NCBI GenBank assembly: GCA_035041965.1
Contig: JAPYMA010001526.1
Coordinates: 144,537-208,536, forward strand
Source of the DNA: Anisakis pegreffii
Taxonomy: Eukaryota; Nematoda; Chromadorea; Rhabditida; Anisakidae
Length of the DNA stretch: 64,000 bases
Reading direction: 5' to 3'
Below the pieces are notes generated by a model. That model searched no databases and was not told the DNA's origin. It worked only from the letters and a program-made list of their open reading frames with translations. The position numbers and the translations under genes were made by a program. This document shows positions 31,540 through 44,961 of the stretch, one piece after another; positions within the stretch are counted from its first letter, which is position 1, and each line of letters opens with the position of its first letter.

Positions 31540-32055
31540 ATGGCATTTAGAATTAATATTGCTATTATTGCCGCATTCAGCGTGCCGTTTTCTCTGTCAA
31601 ATTAGAATTGTTGAACATTCACTTGAGGATATACGGCTCTAATTGTTTATTATTGTACAGTAACAGTATCTTGCTATGTTTTTCATTTGTTTGTGTTTTG
31701 CTTTTGAAAATGTGATTCACTGTTCTCCATTCGTGGCAGTGCTTTTTATAATATCTGTAAAGAATGTGAATATCTCTTATCTGACTTTCCTTACGAAATT
31801 GTTTTCAATCAATTTCATATCTAATGAAGGCATTAACTTGTAAATGAAACTATTTAACTCACTTCTGTGTTAGAGTATTACGACATATTCCTCGCAGTAA
31901 TAATTAATGAAATCTGCAAACCTTATTTATTCTTTGCGATGATGGTCTGCACAAAGAAGATTTTAAAATAGAAATACGGTGTGATTTCGTCGGATAATTC
32001 TAATTTTCGGGGGTTTGAGTCGTTTAAGGGAATAATTTATAGCAGCACAGCAATA
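31540..32055. other. Intergenic region between DEF8 and spt-4
   Basis: AT-rich spacer with no exon recognised. It carries the DEF8 3' UTR and the spt-4 5' region. Confidence 0.6.
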
Positions 32056-32533
32056 ATGTCAGTGGAGAGTATACCGCGGGATTTACGTAATCTGCGAGCG
32101 TGTTTGTTATGTTCAATGATAAAAACATTGGAACAGTTCGAGGAGGACGGGTGTGACAATTGTGAGCGGGTGTTGGGTATGAAGGGCGACGAAGAGAAGG
32201 TTGGGGAGTGCACCAGGTAGGTACTCTGAGGTTTTGCTTGGCAAGTGACGTTCCTATCAATTGTGTCTTAATTGCAGTTCGAATTTCGACGGTATGATCG
32301 CAGTGATCTCACCCGAAGATTCGTGGGTGTGCAAATGGCAGAAAATTAGTCGAAAGGTTCGTTTTTATTTGAATGATCGTCATTGTTATTGTTTGCAATG
32401 AATTAATTTACAGGCGAAGGGAATGTACGCGATATCGGTATCAGGGTCACTACCACGACATATAATAGAGGAATTAAAACAGCAGCACATCGTTTATAAG
32501 CCAAATATGCGTGATATGACTATCAGTAATTGA
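32056..32533 (+). CDS. spt-4: Transcription elongation factor SPT4
   Basis: Three exons, 32056-32216, 32278-32356 and 32414-32533, give 119 residues, the family's normal size. The zinc ribbon has CLLC and CDNC pairs ([28 protein letters not shown]). It is followed by [19 protein letters not shown] and [13 protein letters not shown], which are hallmark SPT4 segments that contact the SPT5 NGN domain. SPT4-SPT5 (DSIF) controls promoter-proximal pausing and processivity of RNA polymerase II. The upstream in-frame ATG at 31981 would add 25 residues unlike the family, so the ATG at 32056 ([15 protein letters not shown]) is preferred. Confidence 0.96.
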
Positions 32534-33340
32534 TGTTTTGTTTCATTTATCGGTTGACTTCGCTCGTAATGCTTTGAAACTGTTTTTGCAATTGTTCGTT
32601 GATTGTGGATCAGAATAGAGTTGAGTCGATGGCCATCGCTAGCGGTGAAACTCAATGAGAATTTCAATACATATGTGCGAAAAATGTTTCGTGACTGATA
32701 TAAATTCATTTGGCACCTCTCTTCCTTTCGCTATCCCCTTTTTGCATTCAAAATGGCTGGTAATATGCTGAATATGATGTCTTCTTTCGTAAATGTGAAT
32801 AAATTTCGAATCTCGAGTTTTATTGTACAAATTGAAGAAGAATTTATCCATTGCCGGATTAACATTACAATTGTCGTAAAAACGATGCAGTATGGTTGTT
32901 CACAAGATTACGATAACAAAAAAGATAATAGAAATATTCTGATTCTACACAGTATTGTTGATAAGACTATGCCATCATCAGCTGTAAGCTGTCGTCAGTG
33001 TGCACCGAAACCTGAAGTATATCAATCTAATGTTTGTCTTCAATACCGCTACGCAAGAAATCGCACGTCTCGGTTTTCGTTGCTTCTCTTTCAATCATCC
33101 TTATTACCAGTACGCGATAACACATCTTTACGTCTACCGAGACTACGGTAGTTTCAACTCGGCTAAACGAAAACTCACGGAAGCAGAGTGGAGCACAAGA
33201 GCGAGGAATAATTCGTAAGAAAATCGCTCGTTTGGAAGAGTTCACAACGAAACGGGTAAATATTGGCACAGCTGATATACATATTGCATATGACCAGTAG
33301 GGGTGCGTTTAAAGTGTTGTTCATTTTAAGTGTGTAAGCA
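32534..33340. other. Intergenic region after spt-4
   Basis: No complete gene was recognised. A frame at about 33119-33256 looks coding-like (RKKIARLEEFTTKR) and ends at a GTAAAT donor-like site. It has no start codon and no acceptor that fits, so it is not called as an exon. Confidence 0.45.
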
Positions 33341-34596
33341 ATGTTTAATTATCCCCTTTCGAATGGACAATCCTCGCGTTCATCAGCAGAATTCAACCTC
33401 TACGATAAACCCCCCACAAATTCAGATGATTCTCGATTTGATGACACACATCCATTCAAAAGGCAGATGGTACGTTCTCTCCGAATTTCAACCTCTCGGC
33501 CTTCATCTTTTGCGTAAATCGTCTTGGATATACTAAATCAACCTCCCCCATAATGCATCTTAAGATTGTGCCATCGAAGTGATTAATTATTTTCAAGTTA
33601 AGTTAAATCAGTAGGAATAATCGAGAGTATAGATATAAGTTGAGTTGGGTGATCAGTCAAACTCAACAGCTTGATAGAAATGATATCAAAATTAAGGATG
33701 TGAATTTGAAAACGTTAATCGAAGGGGACGCACCGTTACCGAAAAGGAAAGTGGATAAGATGAGCGCACGATTAGATAAAGTACACATATCGCCGAATAG
33801 GAATATTAATCATTTGAACTGGAGAAAAAGACATCTTCGACAAGAAACGTTTGATGAAATTGATCGGAGGTTGGTTTTTACCTGAATCAGTTATTGACGG
33901 TGCAGTACATGTATTGTTGTAGACTGAACGACTCATCGGATGACGAATCGAGTGGTAACGACGACGGTATCATCCGTTCAACGAAACGAGAAAAATTCGA
34001 TGAAAACAGTCGTTTGATGATGAGTGATGAACTCAAACAATTCATCAGAAGAAATGCCAATGAACCCATCGTTCTTTCACCGAAGTAATCATTGTTCATT
34101 ATTCATTTGGTCGTTTAGTTTTAATTTTTATAACATTAGTAATCTCTTTGGTGTGGGTTGTTTGAAATTCGTTAAAATACGCATCATTTTAAGGGAAAGA
34201 CCATCACCCAACAATGCAGTAGTTCCATATGTTCCTCGTACGATACCGCTATTATCGGATGTAAAACCGTCAACGGAGAGTCACATAAATGAAATAACAG
34301 AGAACGATGAAGCATGGCATGATGCCTCCTTAATTGGTTTGTTTTGGTCGATTAATTTCTGGTTATTTTTGTGAACAAATGGTGATGTTACAGACAGCGA
34401 GGAGGTGATCGCAGAAGTATCATTCCCGGACGATAGCAGTGTTGGATCGTCGTCTTTAGACGAAGAAGATGCGTCCTTAAGGTCACAACCGCTGAAACAA
34501 CGATCCAGTGAACTAGAATCGGTGGTGGAAATTGCAGAAGTAACGAATGAAAGTGGTGTTGAGGAAGATACTGATTTGGAGATGGACTGCAGTTGA
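33341..34596 (+). CDS. Acidic, Ser-rich protein of unknown function
   Basis: Five exons, 33341-33469, 33640-33869, 33923-34084, 34194-34336 and 34394-34596, give 288 residues with all phases matching. The start MFNYPLSNGQSS lies shortly after TTTTAAG, a plausible trans-splice acceptor. I do not recognise a domain. Visible features are a basic segment (PLPKRKVDKM, then NWRKRHLRQETFDEIDRR), an Asp/Ser-rich stretch (NDSSDDESSGNDDG), and a C-terminus dominated by Glu and Ser ending in DTDLEMDCS. The composition fits a disordered nuclear protein with casein-kinase-2-like sites. The conserved-looking core is DKVHISPNRNINHLNWRKRH. The acceptor of exon 2 is not a strong site, so that boundary may shift. 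Confidence 0.72.
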
Positions 34597-34822
34597 TTGC
34601 AGTCGACATATTTTCTTTGTTATCAATCTACTCGATTGTTCTTCATCAAAATTTTAATTGCACTGATGTATTTTGAAAATTTTATTGATATATTCTGTAA
34701 TACTTTTTGTTTCAAGTTATTTTCCCAATGTAAAATTTTGTGGCAAAAGAATGTATTCGCTATGCTTTATTCATATTTACCTCATATTTAGGAAACGATT
34801 TCACTTTGATGATTGATTACTG

Positions 34823-35293
34823 ATGATAATTGAGGGATGGAAAGTATTATTTGAAAGGCAGATCAATGAATGGGCCGTGAATGCACATTTGAGTGAATCT
34901 TTCTTGCCTTGTAATGATCGTCGATCTCTGATAAACAATTATTTCATCACATACACTATTATCTACACATACATTGGAATGCGATCGTGTGCAGTATTCA
35001 TCGAAGTTGTGCATACCACTCGGACCGGTTATGCTAGCTCATTACTGCACGAACGGTTAATCAGTCGCGCTCCAGTAATTTGCCGAACACAAGATCGTAT
35101 CTTCATTTGCTTGAGCATTCCTCCTTTATGCCAACAAAGCGTGATACAGTTAACCTGCTTTCGATCAGTTCGCGAACAGTCAATCTGCCAATTGGCGAAG
35201 TGTCACTCGGCTCGAACTGTCAGCATTCCCACTACGTACATCCTCATGTTCAGTGAATTCTGCACGGGGCGGGTGAGTGTTGCAGGCGAGTGA
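34823..35293 (+). CDS. Uncertain 156-residue open frame
   Basis: A single uninterrupted frame, long for an AT-rich intergenic region. It has no recognisable domain, signal peptide or splice partners, and an unusual excess of Cys, Ile and Arg. It begins only 226 bases after the previous gene's stop. It could be a fast-evolving gene, a decayed mobile element fragment or chance. Confidence 0.15.
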   Translation: MIIEGWKVLFERQINEWAVNAHLSESFLPCNDRRSLINNYFITYTIIYTYIGMRSCAVFIEVVHTTRTGYASSLLHERLISRAPVICRTQDRIFICLSIPPLCQQSVIQLTCFRSVREQSICQLAKCHSARTVSIPTTYILMFSEFCTGRVSVAGE

Positions 35294-38035
35294 ATTTTAC
35301 TAATTTACGCCAAAACCAAAATGAATCTATAATATTCGCCCGGGAAAAATGCAACTCACCCGGCAAATCTGTAAAATTCAACCTTCTTAAAACTCATCCG
35401 CCTCCGTTGAGTTGCCACACGAACTCGTTGAGTTGCCACTAAAACCCACCCAAATGCAGAAAATGGATTAAACTTTCACTGGAAATCATTCATTCATTAA
35501 GACGTCAAATTTTTACCAAGAATCAACGGACTGAGACCGATAAAATACGAAGGAGTTCAATTACCTCAAACGTGGGTAATTGAACAATTAAATGATTTGG
35601 TCCCAAGTTTGAGGTGATTAAGCTATATGTTTTGCCGAGCGATTTTGCTTTCCTGACTAGATATAGTCATTTTCTTAGATTTATCTCAATTAGATAGCGC
35701 AGTCGCTCTCATTTATACAAATTGATCACTATCGGGCAACCAATATGTTCATACAGCATTAGGCGGATTGCGATCTTCGAGTTAACCGTCTTCTCAGGTT
35801 TGTCCGGCAACGTGTGAATTTATTCTCACTGTTCTATCCAGCAGAACCTCTAGATTCAGAATGATATAAATTTTGCCAAGTAGTTCGGCTTAGTTGAGGA
35901 GATATAGACATTTTATTAATACTATCTCATGTGCCACCTTTAAGGCTACCGTAACCTCAGATTTGCCCAGTTACATATGATTTTTTTTTGCATCACTCGA
36001 TTACTGAGCAATTTGGCCTATTTGAGGAGTTATGCTTACATGAAATGAATATAATTAAATATTAGGGTCCACACATGCTGGTCGTACATATCAGAGTTTT
36101 TCATTTCCTTATGACGTTGCGTTTGTATTGGTCATATTTGGTTGAAATGTTGAAATCGAGGAGCAAAACGGGACAAAATATCCTACTGAAAGTTGAAAGT
36201 AAAAGATTGTGAAAGGCGATTTCGTTTCTGACCATTTGATGGCAGTTCGATTAGAGGATACGTCTTGCTAATAACTGAAAGGCCGTGTTTTGGAGTCTTC
36301 CTCTTCTTCCAATGATTTCACATCGAACGTTATGAAAATTCACATTATTTCATCATTTTTACTAGTTTGAAATGTATCGTAGGAAAATGATGAAAAACTG
36401 ATCTTTTCAAATGTTTTTCTCCGGCGTTTTGCGCAGTAACAAGTTTTCTTGGTATCATTGGTCTTGATATTCTTTCTTTCTTCCCAATTTTTCTTTTGAG
36501 ACAGACAGAATTTCAATTAATTCAGCACATATGCCAGTTGTGACTATTAAGCATCACCACCGGTCACGCCAAGCGGCATAACTCTCGTAACCTATCAGTT
36601 GATCTCAATGCTTAAAGTGTAGCACTCCATCTCGGCTACAACATGGTATACACCACGATTATAAATTTTCCCGGCACTTGTTTACTTTGGGGAACACGTA
36701 CGCGTACAACAACCGCCTACTGCGCATAGCCTCAGCCTAAGCATATTCTCAGCCTAAGCCTAAGCCTGAGCTCGCTTATTAGTCCCTGTTGTAACATCGA
36801 GCAGTCTCAGGCTACGCTCAGATGGGTCTGAGGTTGCACTTAGGCTGAGACCATTCGCAGTGGGCGTGGCCTCGGTTGTTACACGCGAGCGTGCTCGTGT
36901 GCATATCCCCCAAAGTAAACAAGTGCCAAATATCCTGGATCTGCACTACAAAATGACACATGAATTGCCCGGATTCATCCCCGTTGAATGGGTAAAAAAT
37001 TCTCATTTCTGAATATATATCCCATTTAGTCACTTGGTAAGCTGTCATATCATCCTAGGCGATTTCTGAAAGAGAGCGCACAACATATCAAACGTCAAGT
37101 GTGTATGAAATCGCTCGTTGATAGTAAAACGTTCCAGATGGGCATTGCAATAGTGAGAACGAGTGAGTGTGGACGAAACGAATTGTAATATAGCGTACGC
37201 GTTGCGTTGCGTGACATTATTATCGGAGTTTGGGATGGGTTAGTTTATCACAGAAATCGGTTGAAATTGTGTTATACCAAGGTACGGAATGGTTATTTCT
37301 AGTATTTATTGATTGTTTTCGGGTGGTTTCCGAGTTTTAGCATCTGGAAATGATTTAGTTTAGCCATGGTATCAGGATTCCCTGTAATTTTTCATAACTT
37401 CATTTAATTCTAGGAGCCAAACTGAAGCAGGAAACTGTTTTGTTTATTTTTTTTGAAGGATTACTTTTCGATTCATTAGCGCGAATAAACGTGATAATTG
37501 TCAAGAATTGCGTAAAAATGAGTGCCATATTAACTAGGTTTCTGTTTGATCAATTTGTGTTGAAATAGTAAAATAATATATAATAGTAAAATCTGACATC
37601 TTTCCCGAATCAGATGCAATGATGAATTTATTATAGTTCATTTACATATCAGTAACGTACCCATCAATCCACTAGTTTCGTTACAGTCCGCTCGAAAAAT
37701 TTAATTGTTCAGTTCACTTGTCATTTCTTGTGGTCAAGATAGTTGTCTTGAATTTACTGAATTGCTATGAATGGCTATTTGCACAGGTCATTCAAAAATG
37801 AGAATATTTGAATAGAAATCTGCATAATGTCAAATTTTTTCAATTATTCTGCTTGATCACTTGCATTACATATAAAGTATTTTCACGTTGTATAAGGATG
37901 TGTTCATTCCGAGTTTGGTTGGGAAGGTCTGCGGCTATTGTTTGTGAATCAACAGACTTATTTGCTTGTACTGTCTTGATTAATCGATGGGGTGCTAATA
38001 ATGACTGTATTCAATTACAGATCAAAGCATAGAAT
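35294..38035. other. Intergenic region with a fold-back element, upstream of casein kinase I
   Basis: A short repeat (GTTGAGTTGCCAC twice near 35407-35440) and the inverted-repeat element at 36673-36927 lie here. The last 800 bases may contain a 5' UTR intron of the kinase gene, ending at the TTACAG acceptor at 38020. Confidence 0.5.
36673..36927. repeat. Fold-back (MITE-like) element with GCCTAA-rich core
   Basis: The terminal 20 bases GGCACTTGTTTACTTTGGGG (36673-36692) are exactly inverted at 36908-36927. Inside, the arms continue imperfectly: CAACAACCG and CAGCCTAAG on the left face CGGTTGTT and CTTAGGCTG on the right. The centre carries several AGCCTA/GCCTAA words, the complement of the nematode telomere hexamer. 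No coding capacity and no clear target-site duplication were seen. Confidence 0.75.
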
Positions 38036-39622
38036 ATGGCTGCGGTCGCAGCAAATTCACGTGATTTCATAGTGGCGACCAAATATAAGTTGATTCGGAA
38101 GATTGGTTCGGGTTCATTTGGAGATATTTATTTAGCGATTAATATCACAAATGGAGAGGAGGTTGCCGTCAAAATGGAGGCTAATAAGGTATTTGACATT
38201 GACAGTGATTATCTTCTGATATGTCTATGATAATTTGGTTGATTTAATGTGTATTTATTATTGATTTGATTGGTCAAATGTTTTGATGTATTCAGATTAT
38301 TCATTATGTTACCACCCAGATTATTCATTATGTCTAGTGATAATGATAAAAGATGTCAATTGCAGGCGCGACATCCACAATTGCTCTATGAGAGCAAGGT
38401 ATATAAAATATTGCAAGGTGGAGTCGGAATACCACACATTCGATGGTTTGTTGTTTGTTGATTCGGTTGGCTTTTACGAGGATGATAGTAGGAGATGATT
38501 CGTTGAAGGTATGGCACAGAACGAGAATACAACGTACTCGTAATGGATCTGTTAGGACCGTCGCTCGAGGATTTATTCAATTTTTGTAGTAGACGTTTTA
38601 CGATGAAGACAGTACTGATGTTGGCTGACCAGATGATTGGGCGTATTGAGTATGTGCACGTGAAGAACTTTATTCATCGCGATATTAAGGTTGTTTTTAT
38701 TTTGTTTGTGTTGTGGATTTATTTCACTGACTTGTTTTCTTGATTTTAGCCTGACAACTTCATGATGGGTATTGGTCGTCACTGTAATAAGTTATTCTTG
38801 ATCGATTTCGGCTTGGCGAAGAAATATCGTGACTCTCGAACTCGGGCACATATACCATACCGGGAGGATAAGGTGGTTTATTTATCATTACTTATTGATT
38901 ATTTTGTAGACGTGCGCTGGTGTTGTTAATTTGATGTATTACAGAATCTAACTGGAACAGCACGTTACGCATCAATAAATGCTCATTTGGGTATTGAACA
39001 GTCACGTAGGGATGATATGGAATCGTTGGGTTATGTGTTGATGTACTTCAATAAGTGGGTTTCATTGGAATTGCTTTCGATTTCGTGCCTGTGGCTATTC
39101 GTTTCATTTACAGGGGAACGCTCCCATGGCAAGGACTGAAAGCTGCGACCAAGAAACAAAAATACGAAAAAATTAGTGAAAAGAAAATGTCGACGCCTGT
39201 TGAGGTGAGCGTTTCGGATTGTTATTATTTGTCATTGACCGATGGAGGAGGCACTGATCAACCGTGTGAATAAATCAATTCAGGTTCTATGCAAAGGCTT
39301 TCCAGCCGAGTTTGCAATGTATTTAAATTACTGTCGTGGATTGCGTTTCGATGAAGCACCTGACTACATGTATCTCCGCCAACTTTTCCGTATTCTCTTC
39401 AGAACACTTAATCATCAGGTCATTTTCCACTCTTTTTTGGTGTTGTTATACCTTACTTGTGTTAATTTCTGGTGTCTTTTGTTAACAAAATATGTATGCT
39501 TTCAGTACGATTACACATTCGATTGGACAATGCTGAAACAAAAAGCGTCACAAAACACGGCAGCCGCGCTAGCTTTGGCTGGTTCAGGACAAGGAGGAGT
39601 ACCATCAATGCAAGATCATTAA
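38036..39622 (+). CDS. kin-19: Casein kinase I alpha
   Basis: Eight exons, 38036-38188, 38366-38445, 38509-38689, 38750-38872, 38945-39054, 39114-39204, 39284-39418 and 39506-39622, give 329 residues. All kinase motifs are intact: [10 protein letters not shown] loop, VAVKME lysine, FIHRDIKPDNF catalytic loop, [12 protein letters not shown], and the CK1 signature [15 protein letters not shown] with [16 protein letters not shown]. The C-terminus ends with the typical [12 protein letters not shown] and a short Ala/Gly tail. CK1 alpha phosphorylates beta-catenin as priming kinase in Wnt signalling, and acts in cell division and circadian pathways. The start ATG is 16 bases after a TTACAG acceptor, which may be a trans-splice or UTR-intron site. 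Confidence 0.97.
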
Positions 39623-42113
39623 TTATTTGTATCATCTTGTTTGAATTCATTATTAATTTGTTTCGTTCTTTATTGTATGATTTGATTTGAGTTGACATTG
39701 TTTGTTTTAATCCGTCTCGTTCAATTTGCCGTGATTAGTAGTTGACGCGGTAAGACTCATTATTATCATCCTTAAACTTATCATCGCAATCAAAAGGTTA
39801 TGAACTACTTTTATTGATTGGTTGTATGTATCGAAGAAAAGTTGACGATTTTTGACGCATTTGAGCAATTTTATTCATTCAGTTTACAAAACAGAGTGAA
39901 TGCTTTTCGTTGTATTTTACATAATGTTCGTTATATTCCTCTGATAAACGTCACAAATGAAATAAATAATCACCATTTTGTTGATAAAGACGTATTGGCT
40001 GTGAACAGTCTGCCTATTTTTTACTCGTTTATTTTGCTAAGAATAAGAAAATTAAAATAGTGTAGAATGAATATAAATTAAGGAGTGTGTATCTGTTGAA
40101 CGCAATTGCCGTACCCTTTTGAGAATGCGGTTATGTTGAAAGTATCTTTGCAAGATCATTTCATTCGTTTATGATTTTGTTTGGATAAGAAGTTTTGTGT
40201 ATCGAGTGATAATGGTTTGATATGGGATGTTTCCATTGTCATCTCGTCTCGTCTTATCACATCACTTCTGTTCCGTTGATGCGTTCCGATTCGTGAAAGT
40301 ATTTCTTCCTTTTTCGTTCGCTGTTTTCCACCCTTCCCGCGAAAGTCTCTCTGAATTCAATCGTCACATTTATCCTTCTGAATATATCCTGCTGTCTGTT
40401 CCTCCTTCTTCGTTTCCTTTCCTGTGAAATCTTGTGTTTTTCTTTTCTTACGTCTATCGAACTGCTAAATCCTTTATCAGCTCTTATATCATTTGATTTG
40501 TCGATGTGTAATGCAATCAGTTAATGGAATAATTACACGCGCTGTGTTCGGTCATTATTTGGATTGTTAAAGTGATTTATTTCTTCGTATTTTGTTGAGT
40601 GTTTCGTTCGGTTTTCAGTGTTTTGAAGAACGAATTGTTCGTTGATCGTGTTTCATATTCCGCGTTCGTTTATTTGATTGTTTCATTTGTCAGCAAATTT
40701 TCTTCGTTATTGAAATTTTAATTAGCAAAATGTTGTTGATATTGTATATGTATGTATTATTGAATTGATATTGTTTATGATTATTCAACTAATATCCAGT
40801 TTCGATTTAATCTCTAGACATTGAGGCTGATGTGATTGATCGATTGGCTAGGATATGATCAAAGATTACGTGAAGTTTCTGGTTTATGCTTTTTTATTTG
40901 ATGTGACTCTTTATCTCATCCATTTTAATGCTACTTTCAATTGTCTAGGATAAGAACAACTGTATAGTATTGAAATAGGTGAGGAATGAACTGCTGATGT
41001 TTAAATCATCTTCGGTAACCGTTCATAGTGTACTCATTTGTTCTTGTGCTAAAAATGGTGGTTTTTATTGATGTATCGATAATAAAATTGTGTCCGTTGC
41101 GTGTTTTATTTACACGTTTCGAGTTGATTGCAAGACCGATTTGGTGAGGAGCGCAGTAGAATTATGTCAGATATGAGGAGCCAATTGCATCAGCAAACCA
41201 AGTGGCAACATAACGAACGAATCGCTCGTACATCAACCGCACGTGTTTTTGCAATAGCATTGAGCGTGGTCATGTGCCTGTTTACTCACACTCGGTCTGA
41301 GTAAGTGATTTGGCGCTTTGATCATGGCCATATCAGTTGCTTTGGAGTTAGTTGATCTACAGGCCAAATAGCGTTCTTTTGATGATTAATTTGCATTAAT
41401 TAGCTCATTTTCGTCGTTCTTAATAATTAAAACGTTCGAAATGAAGCATTTAACGTCCTAGGAAGAGAACTTTACGGTATTTAATTGCTGTTGTTGTAAT
41501 TCATTTAATTGCTGTTGTACTTCTAATGCGTTGCGTTTTGCTTTAATAAGCGGAACATGTTCTTGTTTGATTTGTTTGTTGCTGTTTTTGCTATTATAGA
41601 ATTACGCTTTTGTTTCAAGTGGTTGATTAGTTGGGAGCTCTAAAGTGAACTGAATCCGTTAGGTGTGCTTTGTGGTGAAGATGTTTGCAGGGTTATCTTT
41701 AGCTTTAAAGAATTGCATATTATCTGGAATGATGTTACCTTTATCGAAAGATATCGAAGCGTATGCATGAGACCCACTTGTGTTTGATATTGCTCATCGA
41801 ATGCGTTTATCTCTGTCGTTTCGCGCGAAAATCATCAAAAAATTGTCATTTTGATCTCGTAATTTCATCTGCTCCATTGTCTGCTGATTTCCTCTCTTAA
41901 AAGTACTTTTGGAACCGTATTCGAATATGTCAAAGAATTAGCAATGAGCACGACTGAAATATTAGTAACACATAGAAAAGCTGTTGTAAATGCATGTCAA
42001 ATGAATTGAATGCTCATTCGTACAAATTCCATATCTCGTACAATTGTGCCTATAGGCTGCCCCATATTTGAACTATTCACTCCAGTTTCAGGAGCACAGA
42101 ATAATCAAATCAA
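39623..42113. other. Intergenic region between kin-19 and smg-6
   Basis: A T-rich 2.5-kb spacer with the kinase 3' UTR on the left. No exon with matching splice phases was recognised. Confidence 0.6.
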
Positions 42114-44925
42114 ATGTCAGAACTCCCTCCAGCGGGGGAAGGGGGGAGTGCAGCACTCAGTGAAGAGTCAAAGAGTCGAAAACCCCGTCCAGCGGTACAA
42201 CTGTACCGGCCTGGAATGATGAAGGGTGTTGACATCACAAAAGTCGGTCAATCACGCACTTTACCAAGAACAAAACCACCGAAATCACAACCCATCACCG
42301 AAATAACCACAAACGATCCACGAAAATCGGGTTATTGTTGGCTTTATTGCCAAAACATTAATTGATTGAGGAATATACATATGACAACCTCATGTGGAGA
42401 CAGGTGTATCGCGATAACTTATTATTTTGATATGGTGAATACGTTTGCAGAGAAATTGGATGAATGGTCTGTTAGTGGTAGAAGTAATAATCGAGGAGGG
42501 AGAGCGGGACGGGGTCGTTCTCGGGGTGGGGGAAAGGGGGATACGATTCGCTCGTATAATGCAGCTGACCTGGATCAACGCTCTGAAATAGCATCAGTGT
42601 GCAGTAACGATGGTATATCCATTAGATAATTGAATGAATGAATTGAAATTAAAAGAAAATAACGAAATGCAATTAGATATTCAATCGGAAGGTGGTTATA
42701 AGCGAAGAAGACGTCGAAGGAAGAGTAGTGGAGGCTCATCGTCCACAAGCAGTACGTATCGCTACGAGTCCAACTCGACAATCACCTCATCCAGATGCAA
42801 TATCAATAAAGAGGCTGTGAGCAACAGTCCCAGGCAACGCCTCATCAATAACGTGAAAGGATTTCATGTGAGTGCATCTATTCATCTGACTATGTCTTTC
42901 ATCACATACCAATTATAGAGCTCAAGTCAGTCGTTATTCGACAGACCTCCGTCGTCACTGGGAGGACGGCAGTACAGGAACTATAATTGGAACGATGAGC
43001 ATAGTTGGAGATTCAATTCGAAATCACCGAGCAAGAAACAGAATAGAAATGAGCAATTTCGCGGAGATGGAACTGCTGCGGCGGATTATAATCAGAAGGT
43101 TGAATCTTGCTTGATTTTGCTTTATTTATCTGTTATTGTCTTATTGATATAATTTCAGCATTTCGAGCGTAACCACAGATATTCGTCATATCGTGAACAG
43201 AGCCGTGGCAGTAACAGCAACAAAAATACGAGTCGATCAAATCACGATGACAGATTTGTATCGGTGAGTAATGCGGTTCGATTTTATGGTTGTTGTCATA
43301 TTTGATTGATGCGATCGAATAGTGAATATAAACGTGTTCAAGGCATACGAAGGTTCCGATATGTATGCTTCGAAGAGGTCAGGGCAGCAGAAGCGTGGCG
43401 GGAGGGGACGGGGACAGCAACAGAGCAATGGCCCATTCAGAAGTGACCGTCATGCGGGATCGAATTCTGGCAGTAGAAATAAGTCAGAGACGAGAAGTGG
43501 ACAGCGATTGGATGAAGAGTATCGTGCTGAGGAGGAGGTTTGTTCGTTTCTGTTTTGTATTCTTATTTGTTGTTAGTTACAAATTGATAATTAATTTGTC
43601 TTTGCAGTCGAAAGACCGTCAGAAAAGTAAAACGACACTCAACGAAAGAGCATTTTCACCATCTCAATATCAGTCGTTTCAGGTTATTTGTTATTTAGAT
43701 TTGATATTGGTTGATTGATGGTTGTGATTTGTGTGCTGTTTAAGGATTTATGTGCAAGTTTCAATACGTTGCCATTCAATTGGAGTGATGAAGTGGAAGA
43801 AGTGGAACGCAAAAAGGTATTGTAATTTGATTGGGTTTACTGATAAGATAGATGGTGATTGTAGAAAGAACGAGAGGAAAGGGAACGTAGTGAAGATGTG
43901 CCATCGTCTTCGGATGCTGCACGAATGCGAGAGTCGAATGAAAATGATCGCAACCATGCTAACAGAAGGGCATCTGCAAGAGGCACAAATATGCGTTATT
44001 CACAACGCAATAGGTGCAGAAATGGTGGGTGATGCTTTCGGTTTGTTATTATTGCAGTAGTGATATGCATCATTTCAGATAGCTATACTAGTCACTCATC
44101 GAGAACTAATCAAAATGATAGTAATGACGATCGAACATCCACAAATGATGATCATCATCCACATGTATACCCGGATACGATTAAAGCGCATCGAAAGAGT
44201 GATGATCACATTCAGATGGAAAAGACTTCGTCTAGGAAAGGTTTGATTTTGAAATGAATTCATTTTTGATATCATGAGAATTATTTGGATGAATTTGATG
44301 TTGATGTATGACGATTTGATGTATGATATACGTTTGTGATGCATGAGAATTTGATGTATGACGTTTATATAAGATAGTGATGAAGTTGGCGTGTGATAAT
44401 ACTATCATTGATTTTATTTCGTTTGATATCATATAAAAACATTCAGAGAGTGGTTTAGATGGTGTTGATCATGATCTTAGAATTAGAAACACAGCATCTG
44501 GAAGTGAGAAACGCTCATCGAAAGCGATATCGGATTGTGATCGGAGGTTCGTTCAATGTTTTTGTTTTAACACTAGTTTTGTCTCGACTGAAGACTATAA
44601 AATGAAGTTTCAGTGATGAATGTGAATCAGCAAAACTGTCCAGTAATGAACCGTCGACATCGAATCCAGTAACTCATATCATTGTACCTCCACCCTCCTC
44701 TACCCCTCCGAATAGTAACACTGCCGGATCACCTTCATTTCATTCACCAAAATCATCACACCCTGTGGCTGTTGTATCACCTTTTGCAAGGTTATTTGTT
44801 TATATCATTATAATATTATATTGCGATATAGAAGGGATAAGAGATGTGCTTATGAAAGTATTTTATTTATGTTGATTTAATACCAGAATGAATTGTACTG
44901 AACTTAGAGAGCATGAAAAGGGCAG

Positions 44926-44961
<36 letters not shown>

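Noticed and set aside
33119..33256. Coding-like stretch (RKKIARLEEFTTKR) before the acidic protein gene
   Set aside because: It has no start codon or fitting acceptor, and the downstream gene has its own good start. It may be a remnant.
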